From: Polytrichum commune
Lineage: Eukaryota; Streptophyta; Polytrichopsida; Polytrichales; Polytrichaceae
NCBI GenBank assembly: GCA_950295325.1
Contig: OX485808.1
Location: 19,552,527 to 19,616,526, forward strand
DNA length: 64,000 nt
Direction: 5' to 3'
Shown: positions 47,765-59,235 of the stretch, piece by piece
Layout: each line of letters begins with the position of its first letter
How positions within the stretch are numbered: position 1 is the first letter of the stretch
Position numbers and translations under genes: made by a program
The notes under the pieces: model-generated
Databases searched by the model: none
What the model saw: only the letters and a program-made list of their open reading frames with translations
Told to the model about the DNA's origin: nothing

Positions 47765-48733
47765 TTACTCCGGTTACTTGATCATATTTGCCTTGACACT
47801 TGTAGTTGCAAGGAGTAGAAACCCCCTCCCCCCTAAGTAGAGGGTGATTGATATTGTAGAGCCAAAAGATTACCATTCCAATCCAAACTCGCCCTTAAAT
47901 CAACAACCTATCTACCAAGGGTTAGTTTTTACTACTACCCCTCGGTAGGTGTTAGGAAACCAAATGCAAAGGTAAGCAACATGTACTTAGTGAATTTTGA
48001 TTCGGCTATGTGAGAAGCAGTGGATGAGTGGTGGCAGGAACGGAGGAGATCAGGGGAGGAGGGTTACATCAGTCAAATCCAACGGTCGAGAAAGGACATG
48101 CGACGTGGCCTCACCAGAAGCCAGAAGCTACTTTCATTGCCCATAGACTTCTTCTCGATGATTCACAACTCTGAAACTAGGAAATAGGAAAATTCTACCA
48201 CTGTTCTTTGAATTTTGTGGATAAAATAGCTAGAAATATCCCTAAACATCATAAAATTGAATGAAACTAGCAATTTTTGGAGGAGTATGTGTAGATTTGG
48301 ATGAGATTTTTATATCTTCATCCATACATGGCTTTCATCACTCCCAACAATTGTATCCAATGTTCCTCTCTTGAAAACGTGAAATACAAAAAGCCTGGTA
48401 CATACTTCCACACGGGAGAATCTCTTGGAAGGATAATAGTATTGAAATAATGTGACTTTTGCTTTCGAAATGTGCCATGTTGTCGGAGCATTAAGCCCAT
48501 GATTTTATTACAAGCCCACGTAACTTAAGGCTGCAGTAGTAACTGCCCCGTGACAGCAGAAGTACAAACACAATATGTATATTTTGATTCCTGGTTTTAG
48601 TAAGGCACTACATATCATGTACATGGCATACTAATAAAGAATAAGTGAAGGTTTCTCCACTTTAAATGCAATAATGAAGGGGACTTGAAGGTGCCATTAT
48701 GAAATCGGATGGAAAAGTTTCCTTGTTGAATCG
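47765..48733. other. Intergenic, no gene seen
   Basis: Only short frames occur and no element ends were recognised. Confidence 0.4.
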
Positions 48734-48736
48734 CCC

Positions 48737-49084
48737 TAACATTACCCAACCCAATACTCTTAACTCCGGCGCGGAGTTCGATGCGGCTCCGGGGAGGTTC
48801 GGATGTCAGCTCCGGTGGGTCCATTTTTCTGGCCCTCCCCGTTTTGGCCTCTTGATGACTTTTTTGGGTTTTTTTTTGCTAAATTTGGGTTCTACGGCCC
48901 CAAATTACCCTAGGAGGCCCCTTATGAGATCAAGTAAGGCCCCACCCAATCAAAAAAATAGGGGGCAATTTTTGCCCCAACCCACCCGAACCCACTGGAG
49001 CTGGCATCCGAACCTCCCCGGAGCCGCATCAGAGCCGCGTCGAACTCCGCGCCGGGGTTAAGAGTATTGGGTTGGGTAATGTTA
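48737..49084. mobile_element. Foldback-type MITE with long GC-rich inverted repeats
   Basis: Arms of about 80 bp start TAACATTACCCAACCCAATA and continue into GCGCGGAGTTCGA and CCGGGGAGGTTCGGATG, complementary to 48990-49084. A 9-bp direct repeat GTTGAATCG lies 3 nt outside each end (48725-48733 and 49088-49096), a Mutator-like TSD length. The right arm has a small internal duplication (GAGCCGCATCAGAGCCGCGT). The 120-codon frame across it is a repeat artefact. Confidence 0.85.
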
Positions 49085-49145
49085 TCCGTTGAATCGGGTG
49101 GGAAATGAGATATGATGGGGTGCTTGCATGTGAGGGGAGGAGCTA

Positions 49146-49503
49146 CACTAAATAGGACATTTAGTTAGTGTCATATGGTAACTTTTCGGATGACATTTCT
49201 TATGAATAAGTGAACAAATATTGTTATGGATGATGGATGAGTTCATCCATTGGCCAAAACCCTACCTCCTTTTGTCAGCAACTTGTGATGAAATGTTGTC
49301 ATGGATGATTGAAATTTGGATGAAAAAATCACTTGGTAAGTGATAGTGATTGCAACATTGTGAATCTATAATCCAGCCTAAAAATTACAGGGAATGACAA
49401 ATAATGTTGGGTGAAATTTAGTGTTGGTGATAGTACACCAAAATTTACAATTAATATTGAGCAAGACAATTAGAATTGGTGACATCGAACATCACATTTA
49501 ATG
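49146..49503. mobile_element. Mariner/Stowaway-like MITE, copy 2 (inverted)
   Basis: The ends CACTAAATAGGACATTTAGT and CACATTTAATG are flanked by TA at each side. The whole interior matches the reverse complement of 26798-27171 (e.g. TTTTCGGATGACATTTCTTATG, GATTGAAATTTGGATG). Confidence 0.75.
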
Positions 49504-50909
49504 TAGCATGTGAGCGATGAGTAGTGAGCAGTAACATGTGAGCAATGAGCAATGACATGAGATTGGTGTTGACGTTACATGTGACCTCGAGTTGTTGGGT
49601 AACCCATTCCGAGTAGAATTCCCATTTTGCACAGTCTTGTGAGGCACAAACTTTTGACATCGACCCTATTCATGATTTTGAAAGTTGTGCCGAATCGGAT
49701 CGTAATATGATAGCCTCCAAAGAGGCTTGTCTTTCAGTTAAACATTCTCATGTTGTGGTACTTGGATGAAGTGTAGTTCTTGGCCTGGCACTGCATCTAG
49801 TCATTTGTTGGGATAGAGCTTTTGGGTGACTTGCGGGAAAACATGTCGGAGGGTGCATAGTTCAACAACTTCGCTTGGTGCTATTCCTAAACATTCAAAC
49901 CCATGGTTAGCCATTTTTGCTTTCAATGGCATTTTCCCTCTTTCTATGGTAATGGCCTCATAAATGGGGAAGCTGAGCCACAATTGAGAAATAATATCGA
50001 TTCCGATGGTGGTTCCCTTACTTCATGTTCATGGTGTGGTTTCTTTCCCCTTGGTGGGTGTTGATTGGGACCGTTCTCTCTTCTCCATCCGGTTTTCTTC
50101 ATTTTGCACTTGGTCTAGATTCTTCTAGATTAGTGATTGCAAGTACAACCTCTAGGTGACATTGGCTACCAATGGGACTACTTTGTGAATGAGTAACTTA
50201 GGGAGCTACTCCCCTGGGCTAGAGGTGCCTTCTCCAACTCCATGTCAAGATCATCACCATTGGTAGCCACGACCTTGAACTTGAGAGGTCCTTGAATGTT
50301 GTTGGCTTTTGGTTGGCTCCCCATTCTATAATCTCTTCATTGCATCAGTCTCCCCTTATGTGTTGTTGGTGTTGGCGGTGTGGTCTTGGTGATGGTCCGT
50401 TGTTGCTGCCAATTAATGGTACTAGGCAATGCACTTCTGGTATTGATATGCTATTGTTGCCATGTTTTTTTCCTTGGTGCAGGTGCATACTGGCTAAACT
50501 ATTGGTTGCTCGAATGTGTACTCTTGCTAGTTTGTTTAGGTGTTGGTTGTTTGTAGGTACTATTCTAAAAAATTGTCCCCCCAAAAAACATAAGCCAAAA
50601 TACTAATGAATCTAAGGATTGATTTGAAAAATAGTAGAAACTAAGTACATTTCTTCTCTTGCTTATTTTAACCTTTAACTTCCTGAGAGGCCCATTTTAG
50701 GCTTATAGATGACTTTTGAAGGCAGATTCATCCAAAAGGAAGGTGCTAGGAAGGTCACGACATATATTGTTGTGTTCCTCATGAAATTTTCTTGCCAATG
50801 GCGAGTGATCCCATTCCAATACAAAAGGATGGTTGTTCACAAGAAATTTTAAAAGTCAAGAATGGACTAACGTTTTGCCCTTTTTGATACATTTCTATAT
50901 AATGGTGCA
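49504..50909. other. 3' flank of the kinase gene and intergenic sequence, no further gene seen
   Basis: Frames up to 104 codons (50292-50606) show no domain. The part next to 50910 should include the kinase 3' UTR. Confidence 0.4.
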
Positions 50910-52466
50910 CTAGGAAGTAACAACCGGCACTCTTTGATGGTATGACCATAGAATAGAATGCACCCCATCTACAGACTTGCCAAGGAGCTTGAGAACATGC
51001 ACACTTAATGGTCTTGGAACATTGTTCCACCAAAGAGGTGCCATAACATCTCCAACTGCCACTGCCGAATTTGCACTGACGCGTTCTTGCAAATCGACTG
51101 CTTCCTCAGAGTTTGTTATATCAATTTCCGATCCAAATTTTGTCAAACATGTTCGGATGTCGAATATCAAAGTCAACATGGCCGCGATCCCCCAGGGAGT
51201 AAGAAATTGGTCCATACATGCCAACATGGCTTCCAATTCCTCCAAATACGATAAAATATCGGATTTGGACTTAGGCTCGTAACGACACTCGTCATGTATG
51301 AAGTGCGTCAAAAGAAGAGAAAACGATTCGATCTCCTCCACCAACTGTCTGAGCTCAAAAACGATTTCCGAGGACGTGGGCCGGCTCTCTGGATCATGGT
51401 GCCAGCATCGCATTAGAAGCTCCGCCAGTTTAGGGTTTACATGTGATGGAAGCGCCGGCCGTTTCTTGTCGACGAGGATTAGATCGTAATCGGATTTCGG
51501 GTGATTGCTGAACGGCGTCTGACCTGTTAAGATTTCGTAGCACGTCATTCCGAAACTATAAACATCACACTTGGAAGTGTAATTCACGACGGAAGATGCC
51601 CCGCTCCTCCAATCTTTCAAAGTTTGCAAAACCTCAGGCGCCCTCCAAAACCCCGTGCCAACCACATTCGACGAGTCCTCAAAGTCCGTCAAAACGAGCT
51701 CTGCGACAGTCTCGACGGAGCCATCGAAACCCACTAGAATGTTGGATGTTTTGAGGTCCCTATGCACGACCCCATGCTCGTGCAAGGCCTTCAAGCCGAG
51801 CGCGAGACGCACGATGATATGCATTTCGCTAGCGTCACAAAAAGGTTTACAACTTTCTCCAAGTCTCATCCGTTTGTTGATAAGGCTACGGAGATCGCAA
51901 TCGTAGCTATCCATAAGCATGCCGACTGAGCCATCCCCTTGTTCGACATAGCCAATCGGCTTGCAAAGATACGCACTCTCTATGTTTAGAATCTCACCCG
52001 GAAACCGGCCTTCAGACGTGCTTCCAAGTGCTGACTTGAACACTTTTAACGCACGTCTATATGTAATGCCATCAAATTGCGTCAACGCGACCTCGTAAAT
52101 CGTCGCTTGCCCACCTTCACCAATCGGCCTCACGATTTCGAGGTCGGAATGATGGAACCGCACAACAGGCTTCTGGTGCGGAGAAGCGTCTACAAACTCG
52201 GTGCTCCGTATCTCCGTCCAATGTTGTTGTTGTTCTCCATCGATACTCGTCACGTAATCATCCTCATCGTAAATCGGAGAGTTTGTTGCGGATGCAAATC
52301 CCGATTCGTCGCTGGTCTCGTCTTCTTCGGCAATATCCAACCTCTTAAATCCAATCTCCAATTGCGCTTCGGACTTCTTCAAATGCTTTTCGAAGATGGA
52401 TGAGCTCGCCTTTGGCGACTCAATCCCAAAATCCCCTCCATCCTTGGCTTCCGTAGCAAGCTCCAT
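50910..52466 (-). CDS. Intronless protein kinase with DFE in place of DFG
   Basis: A single exon encodes 518 residues. Residues 1-105 are acidic and Ser-rich with no known domain. The kinase domain runs from about 108 to 375: a glycine loop IGEGGQATIYEV (115-126), the lysine in RALKVF (141), the catalytic loop VVHRDLKTSNILV (233-245), LTDFED (259-264), GTGFWRAPEV (270-279), SKCDVYSFGMTCYEILTG (298-315) and SRPT (361-364). The type is closest to plant tyrosine-kinase-like kinases. The metal-binding motif is DFE, not DFG, while the Asp, the HRD Asp and the ATP lysine are kept, so activity is possible. Residues 380-518 form a C-terminal region I do not recognise. The target and pathway are unknown. 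Confidence 0.88.
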   Translation of the reverse strand: MELATEAKDGGDFGIESPKASSSIFEKHLKKSEAQLEIGFKRLDIAEEDETSDESGFASATNSPIYDEDDYVTSIDGEQQQHWTEIRSTEFVDASPHQKPVVRFHHSDLEIVRPIGEGGQATIYEVALTQFDGITYRRALKVFKSALGSTSEGRFPGEILNIESAYLCKPIGYVEQGDGSVGMLMDSYDCDLRSLINKRMRLGESCKPFCDASEMHIIVRLALGLKALHEHGVVHRDLKTSNILVGFDGSVETVAELVLTDFEDSSNVVGTGFWRAPEVLQTLKDWRSGASSVVNYTSKCDVYSFGMTCYEILTGQTPFSNHPKSDYDLILVDKKRPALPSHVNPKLAELLMRCWHHDPESRPTSSEIVFELRQLVEEIESFSLLLTHFIHDECRYEPKSKSDILSYLEELEAMLACMDQFLTPWGIAAMLTLIFDIRTCLTKFGSEIDITNSEEAVDLQERVSANSAVAVGDVMAPLWWNNVPRPLSVHVLKLLGKSVDGVHSILWSYHQRVPVVTS

Positions 52467-54780
52467 GCATGCGGAAGATTGGACTTGCTAGTAACTGAGT
52501 TGTGCTATGAAATTTTGACCTGACAAAAGAAATTTATATCAGCCTCCATCTCTCTACGTTTCAGTTTGAGTATAAAGGGTCTCACTTTACAATAATGTAA
52601 AACATCACTGTGCATGTCTCATTATTTTTGAACGATCACATAGATCCTTCCAACTGTGTTCAGTATTGAACCTAGAAATGATGGTTATATTTTGAGCACC
52701 TAGTTCAATCTCATTGTAGCACATGTGTTTTTGGTGTCCAATCTGTAACCACGAGCCTTGCCACATATACACCACTCAGATATAGGCGTCAAATCGAGAA
52801 GGGCGACCACATAAGGCCCACATACCCATGGCTAGTAGTGAAGAATTTTGAGTTTAGAGAGAGAGATTGATGAGAGACGCTTCACACTTGGTCATACACG
52901 CAAATCCTTATGAAAACCTGGGACGGGTTTACGGAGAATGGTTATGGGTCGAACACTTCGAGCTTCAACTATTACCACAATTGGGAGGACATACAATTGT
53001 GATCACTTAAAGAGAAAGAGAAAAGAATCAGAATCTACACTTTGACCTATTACACGTAACTTTTTGCATCTTAACTCCGTTTCTGAAACTTGAAATGACA
53101 AATCTGTGTGAGACAAATCACAATTGCTAACTGGATGAGACAACTCCCAATTCAATCCAATGGACAAAATTATCTGTGGAGTTGGAAATGCACACAATTA
53201 GGGCCACATACCTTAAAAACTGTTGATCTTCCTATCATCAATCTCTGAACTTACACGAAACTGTCATAATTGCAGGTCATGGTTGCAGAGAGACACAACT
53301 TTCTGCCACTAAAGAAGAGAACAATGTTGCATTACAACAATATGGTCAAACACCTTGTTTAAATTCTGATGGTAGGGGTTCAACAACCCTGTGTTCAAAT
53401 CTACATTCTCATTGAGCCAAAACTACTAGCTTCATCAGGTATGGTAAACATTGCCGCAAAACAAAATCTGTGAGTTACATAAGTCACAAAGTATTGCTAG
53501 AAGAGATACGATAGTGCAGAAAATAGGGCAACTATTTCTCACATTGAGGATGCTCATAAGCCCTTGCAAGGGTACAGAAACCTCCAAGTCACGCTTGAGA
53601 TACAACCTTTTCAACATCATGACCATTGTTATCGATCGCAGTCATTACCATACCTTTCATTTAAACCAACCAGCTGTAAAATTACTACCCACAAAAGGAA
53701 AGGCTCTGTATCTATACATGTATCTAGGATTTGATGCAAGCTACGAATACATCCCAGAGTACAACTCCCATGCAATTTTTGAAATATTTGCAAATCCATC
53801 CATTAGTGACATGAGCGTGAGCACTCTACATTTCTTCCGGTGGCCTACAAAAGACGATGAAAACTACGAATCTGAAAGTTCACAGCATACCACTTTTCAA
53901 GAACGAAACATTTAATAATGCAACCGAAACAAGGTGCATGTCATCTTTGTCCCAAACCCTACATTCTGAGATGCTTCGAACGAGTAGTAACTTGACGTGA
54001 AGCCACAAGAGCAACAAGACTGCGGAAGTTTCAATCCCTGACCTTGGGTTTTCATGCGAAATGAGGTGGCCCCAACCGTGGCTCAGATTGCTATGGCCGT
54101 AGACAGTACATACAATAGTTGCATGAATATGATCCAAACATTCATTGACTTTGTGACCAAGGCTCCACTAATACATGCGAATGCTCACGTTGAGTTATAA
54201 ATATAAGATACCTTCTCATCAAGTTCTGCCACGTGTCATTCCTATATTGGGTAAGACCACCTGTAGTTCACATGGCGAGTTGTAGTAGAGATATGGAGCT
54301 CCCTCTAGGGAAAAGCCTCGTGCTGGCAGTTGATCTATAAGTAAGTATATTACGAGGTTCAAGGGACAGAATCGTGCCTGTGATAGGGGCATGCCTTAAC
54401 TTATAATAAGTTAAGTGACTTGTTGGAAGTTCATTGCCCCACTTGTTGAGTCAAGTCTATAAATATTTATACTCGTTTTCGTACGTTTGATTGTTGAGCA
54501 ATTGGATTACTTTGAAGGCATGTTACTCCCCATCGTGGTGTTCTGCTTATACCCTAACTTAAGTAAGGTAGAGGGTGCTAAAACGAACACCCCACCCAAA
54601 AGTAACACCTATAGACGCATCTCAATCACCAACACTCTACTATCTTGAACCGTTCCGCACGGGAAAGGAGTGCCTAGGCCTATGGAGTGACATGGTTAGG
54701 GGCCATGAGTGGCACCACCGCATACCGGCCTCCATTACCTCCCATATAGGGTAGGTAACATGCTGCACTCTATCTCATGT
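52467..54780. other. Upstream flank of the kinase gene, unassigned frames
   Basis: The promoter of the kinase should lie at its start. The 52620-52830 part is a copy of the dispersed repeat seen at 7150-7340. The 154-codon plus-strand frame 53451-53915 has no recognised domain. Confidence 0.4.
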
Positions 54781-55005
54781 TGGTTCAAGGTGGGTTTAGG
54801 ATAACTTGTCAATGCCTAGTCTAGCCATTCTATTCGCATGGGGAAACGGATCAAGCCCACAAAATCAAGGGGGTCACTTATGGGCATAAAGGGGGTCGAT
54901 TTTGGACAGCGAGAGGGTCGGTACCCAAGATGCAAGGGGACAGTTCTACAACCAAACCGGGTGGCATCATGGAGGTGCCCATGTTGGACTTTGATCTAGC
55001 TTGGG
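54781..55005 (+). repeat. Left part of a dispersed repeat split by the LINE
   Basis: The stretch containing CAAGCCCACAAA, GGTCGGTACC and AACCGGGTGGCATCATGGAG matches the reverse complement of 22960-23110. Its right half continues at 55971-56185, beyond the LINE copy. Confidence 0.65.
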
Positions 55006-55016
55006 TTTAGTACCCA

Positions 55017-55959
55017 GATAGATAGAAACTCCGGTCCCTTTTAGGGGCCGGCGTGAATAGAGTGTCCGTTCGTAATGCCAACAACCCGATGCCCACAGGA
55101 CATGGGGAAGCTGGGACAAAACTACTCTCCTCTTTCGAGGATGGACACTATAGTAACCGAGAAACAGATAACGTGGGCCGATCATGGCCCACGGCGGTGC
55201 ATGCCTTTTAGGTATAATTAGTGTTTTTGTTATGTGAGTGAACGCCAAGTCATGATTCCTCGGTTGGTTGTGGGAGGATGTTTGAGTTAAGACGTTCCGG
55301 GTTCGATTTCAGTCGAGTCCGTATGATCGTCTAAAATGTAACGCGTGACTTGGTGCTGCAAGTGAGTAAAAGGCAGGAAATTTGTACCAACCAACCGGCA
55401 CCAATCCCTCATTCTGAGCTGTAAATAGATACTAAATATTATATAAGTTTTTTGGGTTTTATGGAGGGTCTAAGTTTTGGGGGAGCGGTTGGTGGTTTTC
55501 AATTCTCCTCTTATGGAGGAGGATGGACATAGCATATTGTATTGCAATGGTATTAATGTTTTTAAAGGTATTTTTGATGGTAACCAGGGGTATTTTGAGA
55601 TTTTCTTCTAGTATTTTCATAGATGGGATGTGGGCCGTAGCTCGGGCCCCAGCTGTGATGACAATAAGTGGTTCGATTTTCCATCCTCTGGAAGCGATAC
55701 TATCAATCAAAGGTTTGTATTTGTTGTTTTTTGCTTCTATTGTTTCTGGGGAAAATCTGTCGTTACAATATGTGAATTCAATAAATTGTATGGTGAGGTT
55801 AGGGTCAATGTCAATGGGAGGGTCATTTTGATATGGTAATCCTTTAACGCAGAGTATATCAGGTCGAAATCTTGCGTTGCAATGACATCTTTGTGTGTTA
55901 CATGTGCAGGGGAGTAGCCAATTGGGGACTGTATTTTCTTGGGGTTTATTATTGAAGGT
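55017..55959 (-). mobile_element. 5'-truncated RLE-type LINE, longest copy
   Basis: The insertion lies between 11-bp duplications TTTAGTACCCA (55006-55016 and 55960-55970) within a repeat whose unoccupied copy is at 22740-23110. On the minus strand it has an endonuclease-like frame to 55459, a 3' UTR of about 300 nt, the structured tail (55152-55027) and a short TATC tail. Tail pairings are 55061-55067 with 55143-55149, CCTC-GAAA-GAGG (55129-55140), a stem at 55085-55107 and a hairpin at 55031-55051. Confidence 0.85.
55459..55959 (-). pseudogene. C-terminal restriction-like endonuclease region of LINE ORF
   Basis: The fragment of about 165 codons runs from the truncation point to the natural stop. 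It has ENTVPNWLLPC, the Cys/His cluster CTCNTQRCHCNAR, RPDILCV, IQFIEFTYCNDRF, KNNKYKPLID, GWKIEPLIVITAGARATAHI and AMSILLHKRRIENHQPLP. This order (zinc-knuckle-like cluster, PD, E-x-T, K-x-x-KY-x-x-L, GW, G-A/S-R) fits the C-terminal RLE of R2/NeSL/Dualen-like retrotransposons. The 5' part with reverse transcriptase is missing, so it is inactive. The frame itself is unbroken, which points to a fairly recent insertion. Confidence 0.7.
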
Positions 55960-55970
55960 TTTAGTACCCA

Positions 55971-56185
55971 ACTATGTTGTGTTGGTTCTAAACCATCTTA
56001 AGTTGGTTCTAGGCAATGAAGGTGGGAATCCTCATCATATGCAAGGTTGTCATATGCAAGGCATAGGAATCGGTTTAAGGAAGCTAGTGGTTTAACTTTG
56101 AACTATTCATCAAATATTCAATTGAGGCTAAAAATGTTTTTTTTTGTCTTTATACCTATGTTTAGCCCAAAGGCTACTACATGTT
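55971..56185 (+). repeat. Right part of the dispersed repeat split by the LINE
   Basis: It matches the reverse complement of 22745-22985: CTATGTTGTGTTGGTTC, CAGGCAATGAA-like, TCCTCATCATAT and the end word GCCCAAAGGCT. Confidence 0.65.
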
Positions 56186-59030
56186 TTTTTTAACTATATC
56201 AACCACATATGCATATGTATGTGCAATAGCTTAAAGTGTTGGTCCAAGCACCCTCTACCTTAGTTTCTTGCAAGGGTGGAGCAAGGCTGGCTCAAAGATA
56301 GCACAAAGCTTGCAAATGACAAAGTTGGAGTTTGAGGCAGGCCGGGTTGTTTTGGGACGTCATGTTGTGTTCAAATAGTTGGGTGGAATTTGATGGACAT
56401 ATCTTGTTAAAAAGATTTTGAGAATATAATATTAGATCATACATTTGTATATGGTCATGTGGGACGAACAAATCCCTTTCAATTATTCTGGAACATAATG
56501 CACGAGCATGAATATTCAATCCAGATTAATCTGAATTTTGCGGCTATGTTAGACCTCATAAAATTAGATGTTCACATAAATTAAATGTATTAGCTTAATT
56601 TATGCGCACCGTGCCCGTGGGGCACCTAAATTTTATTATTAAAGAAATGGATGGAAAATGCTCGGAATTGGACAACTAGAGTGTGTTTTATATGGCATTG
56701 TGTGTGTCGTGCTTTATTGTGTTAACAGTGAGAAGACTCTGATCAACGCGGATGACTATCAGGAGCACGAACTGCACGTCATACTACGTAGACTCGTCGT
56801 CGAGACTTGCCCTAAATGTTTATGATTTTCTTCTTCTTAATTTATGCACACCGTTGTAATTGTTTAGTGTGTCTATTTATAGAACGACTAATTTAATGAT
56901 GCATGGGCTATGTTCCAAGGTCTGGTAGTTGACTCTCTGGCTTTGTGCCAATCCACCAACTTAATACCGGCTAATGGTAACATCCTTTAAAAAAAAATTA
57001 AACTTTAAATTATTATTATAAAATAAAAAAATAAAACACTTCCCCCCCCCTCCTTTCTCCAATCTAAGAATAGCCTTAGCATTTGGTCACCACTGTGTTG
57101 ACTTGGGTCATCAGCCGGGTGCTAAGCTCTGCTTTTCAAACTCAAAATATGATACCCAGCAAGCCTTCTACTACCCCCATATTGGGAAGACAACAAACTA
57201 ACCTCTTTGACTAATGTTATGTATGTGAGAGAAAGTTGAACTCCTCGATTATTTGTTTGAGTAAGATTTGAGTTAGAATTGAATACCACTCACCAAAATG
57301 GATTTAAAATACCAATCATAATGTTCAAATACAATCTAAACTTTGTAACATCACACATGTGGCAACCAAAGTGCACATGATATGAAGGAATCTTATATTG
57401 TTAACATGGATGCATGATAAAAGAGTACCAATGTAGCGTTTGACATTATGGAATAACACAAAGTACAACATTGCAATGTTGAAATTGATGATTTCATACA
57501 TGGTACATTGATAATCCACTATGAGCGACAACATGATCAATTAAGGCTTCGTTCTCTGATGCAATTCGTGAGTCTATTGATGTGTGCCTATGCAATCTAA
57601 GTTCTTCAAGCCTTCTCAAAGTCTTTACTCTATGCTTCCTAAACAAACCCTAAGCCCCAACCCTCCCAACACTTCAATCATGAGGGTAAAATGTGAAGAG
57701 AAAAAGGTAAGGGGTAACATGTAATAAAGGTAAATAGACCAAGATAATTCTATTAGTGCTTCTTCAAGAGGATCCGACATCAAGCAAGGCTAAACCCATG
57801 ATATATGGGAGGGAAATGTGACAACAAAGAATGAGATTTAAACTGAGAACATCCATTCCCTAGGGGATTCGGGGTATAAAAAGAGTGACATTACGGAAGT
57901 TGATATAAGAAAGTTAGAATGTAATTGGGTGTAGTTTGCTTGAAAGTTTTTTAAAAGCCAAGCAAGATGGACTTCTCACTTGCTTCATTTAAGCTAGAGT
58001 CGAGCAAGATACAAACACAACAAGAATTGGAACTTTGAGGGCTCACTATGTTTCAGCAATTGAATGGGGTTTGCATGAAAACACTTTGGATAGGAGAGTT
58101 ATATTCTAAAAAAAACATATTAACTCACTTTCTCCAATTGAGTAGAAATTCAAGAATGGCATGAACATCATGACATACAAACTTTGGAAGCAAATTGTGT
58201 TCAAACAAATATACAATATCTGATGAGTGATCTAGCTCGTGAAACACATTTTGGAATTGTCTACAATATAGATGTATCCAACGCATGAAAGATTTGGTAT
58301 ATCTATAATGATTTGAGGTTAGGATTCTATGAAGACATCACTTGTAATTACCACACCTATTATATCCCTATTTCCAAAATTTGTTTCTATAAAATTAATG
58401 TTTAATTTTTTCTTTGAAGCAGCCACCTCTGACAAGGGGCAGTAGCCTATGGCCCTCATCTATGCATGCTTTGTAAATCTACTTCAAGTTGTTATGTGGT
58501 GTGTAGCTTTGATTAAGAGTGAAGCATCTCTCATTCAAACCAACTCGTAATTAGCATCATCTCTTTCTCCCTCTTCTTTAAAGAAATTGCTCCAAAAGAA
58601 ACTAAAACGCTCGAAGGACATGACAAAATACATCAAAATATCATGCGTCGTCTACATATGACGAAGAATGCTTGATAAACTTGAGGTCCATGCCACCATT
58701 TTAAATAAAGGGACATTGATGATATCAATCCTTAAATGATCAACAAACTCCCAATCAACCATCGTTGGATGTATGCATGAATAGGAGTTAACCGCAAAGC
58801 AAAGCAAAGCAAAGCTAAAAAAAAATTAAATTTTAAAAAAGGCCCTCAAATTGGCCCGATAATGGTGACCCATGTCAAGTGTCTAGGATAAATATAGGTC
58901 CAATTGTGATTGGCTCTATTTTAGGGCTTTGTAAAATAACTCTAGTTTCCTTTACTATGTTTAGGTTTAGGGTCTGACACCCCCCAACCTGATTGGGCTC
59001 TAAGTTCTCACTCTCACCCCTCATCATTGG
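56186..59030. other. Intergenic, no gene seen
   Basis: There is no supported coding sequence. Small features are a poly-C run at 57044-57053 and a (CAAAG)n run at 58794-58817. Confidence 0.4.
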
Positions 59031-59039
59031 GATCATTGA

Positions 59040-59235
59040 CTTACCTTCATGCGTTCCGCTCGTAGCCTTCATGTGGTTCGACCAGGAATTCCCTTGAATT
59101 GCATTGTGCTCGTGGACTTTGCCCTCATGTGTTGTGCTCATAGCCTTCATGCGTTGCAACCAAGGATTCGTGCAAAATGAGTTGTGCTTGTGGACTTTGC
59201 TTTGACGTGCTGCAATCAAGGATTCTTGTGTGGGT
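59040..59235. repeat. Degenerate tandem repeat around GTGCTCGTGGACTTTGC
   Basis: CTTCATGCGTT, GTGCTCGTGGACTTTGC and CAAGGATTC words recur two to three times with a period of about 80-90 bp. Confidence 0.55.

Noticed and set aside
48699-49061. 120-codon plus-strand frame
   Set aside because: It reads across the inverted arms of a foldback element and ends in its palindromic sequence.
53451-53915. 154-codon frame upstream of the kinase gene
   Set aside because: It has no recognisable motif and no supporting splice sites or neighbours. It may be chance; expression data would decide.
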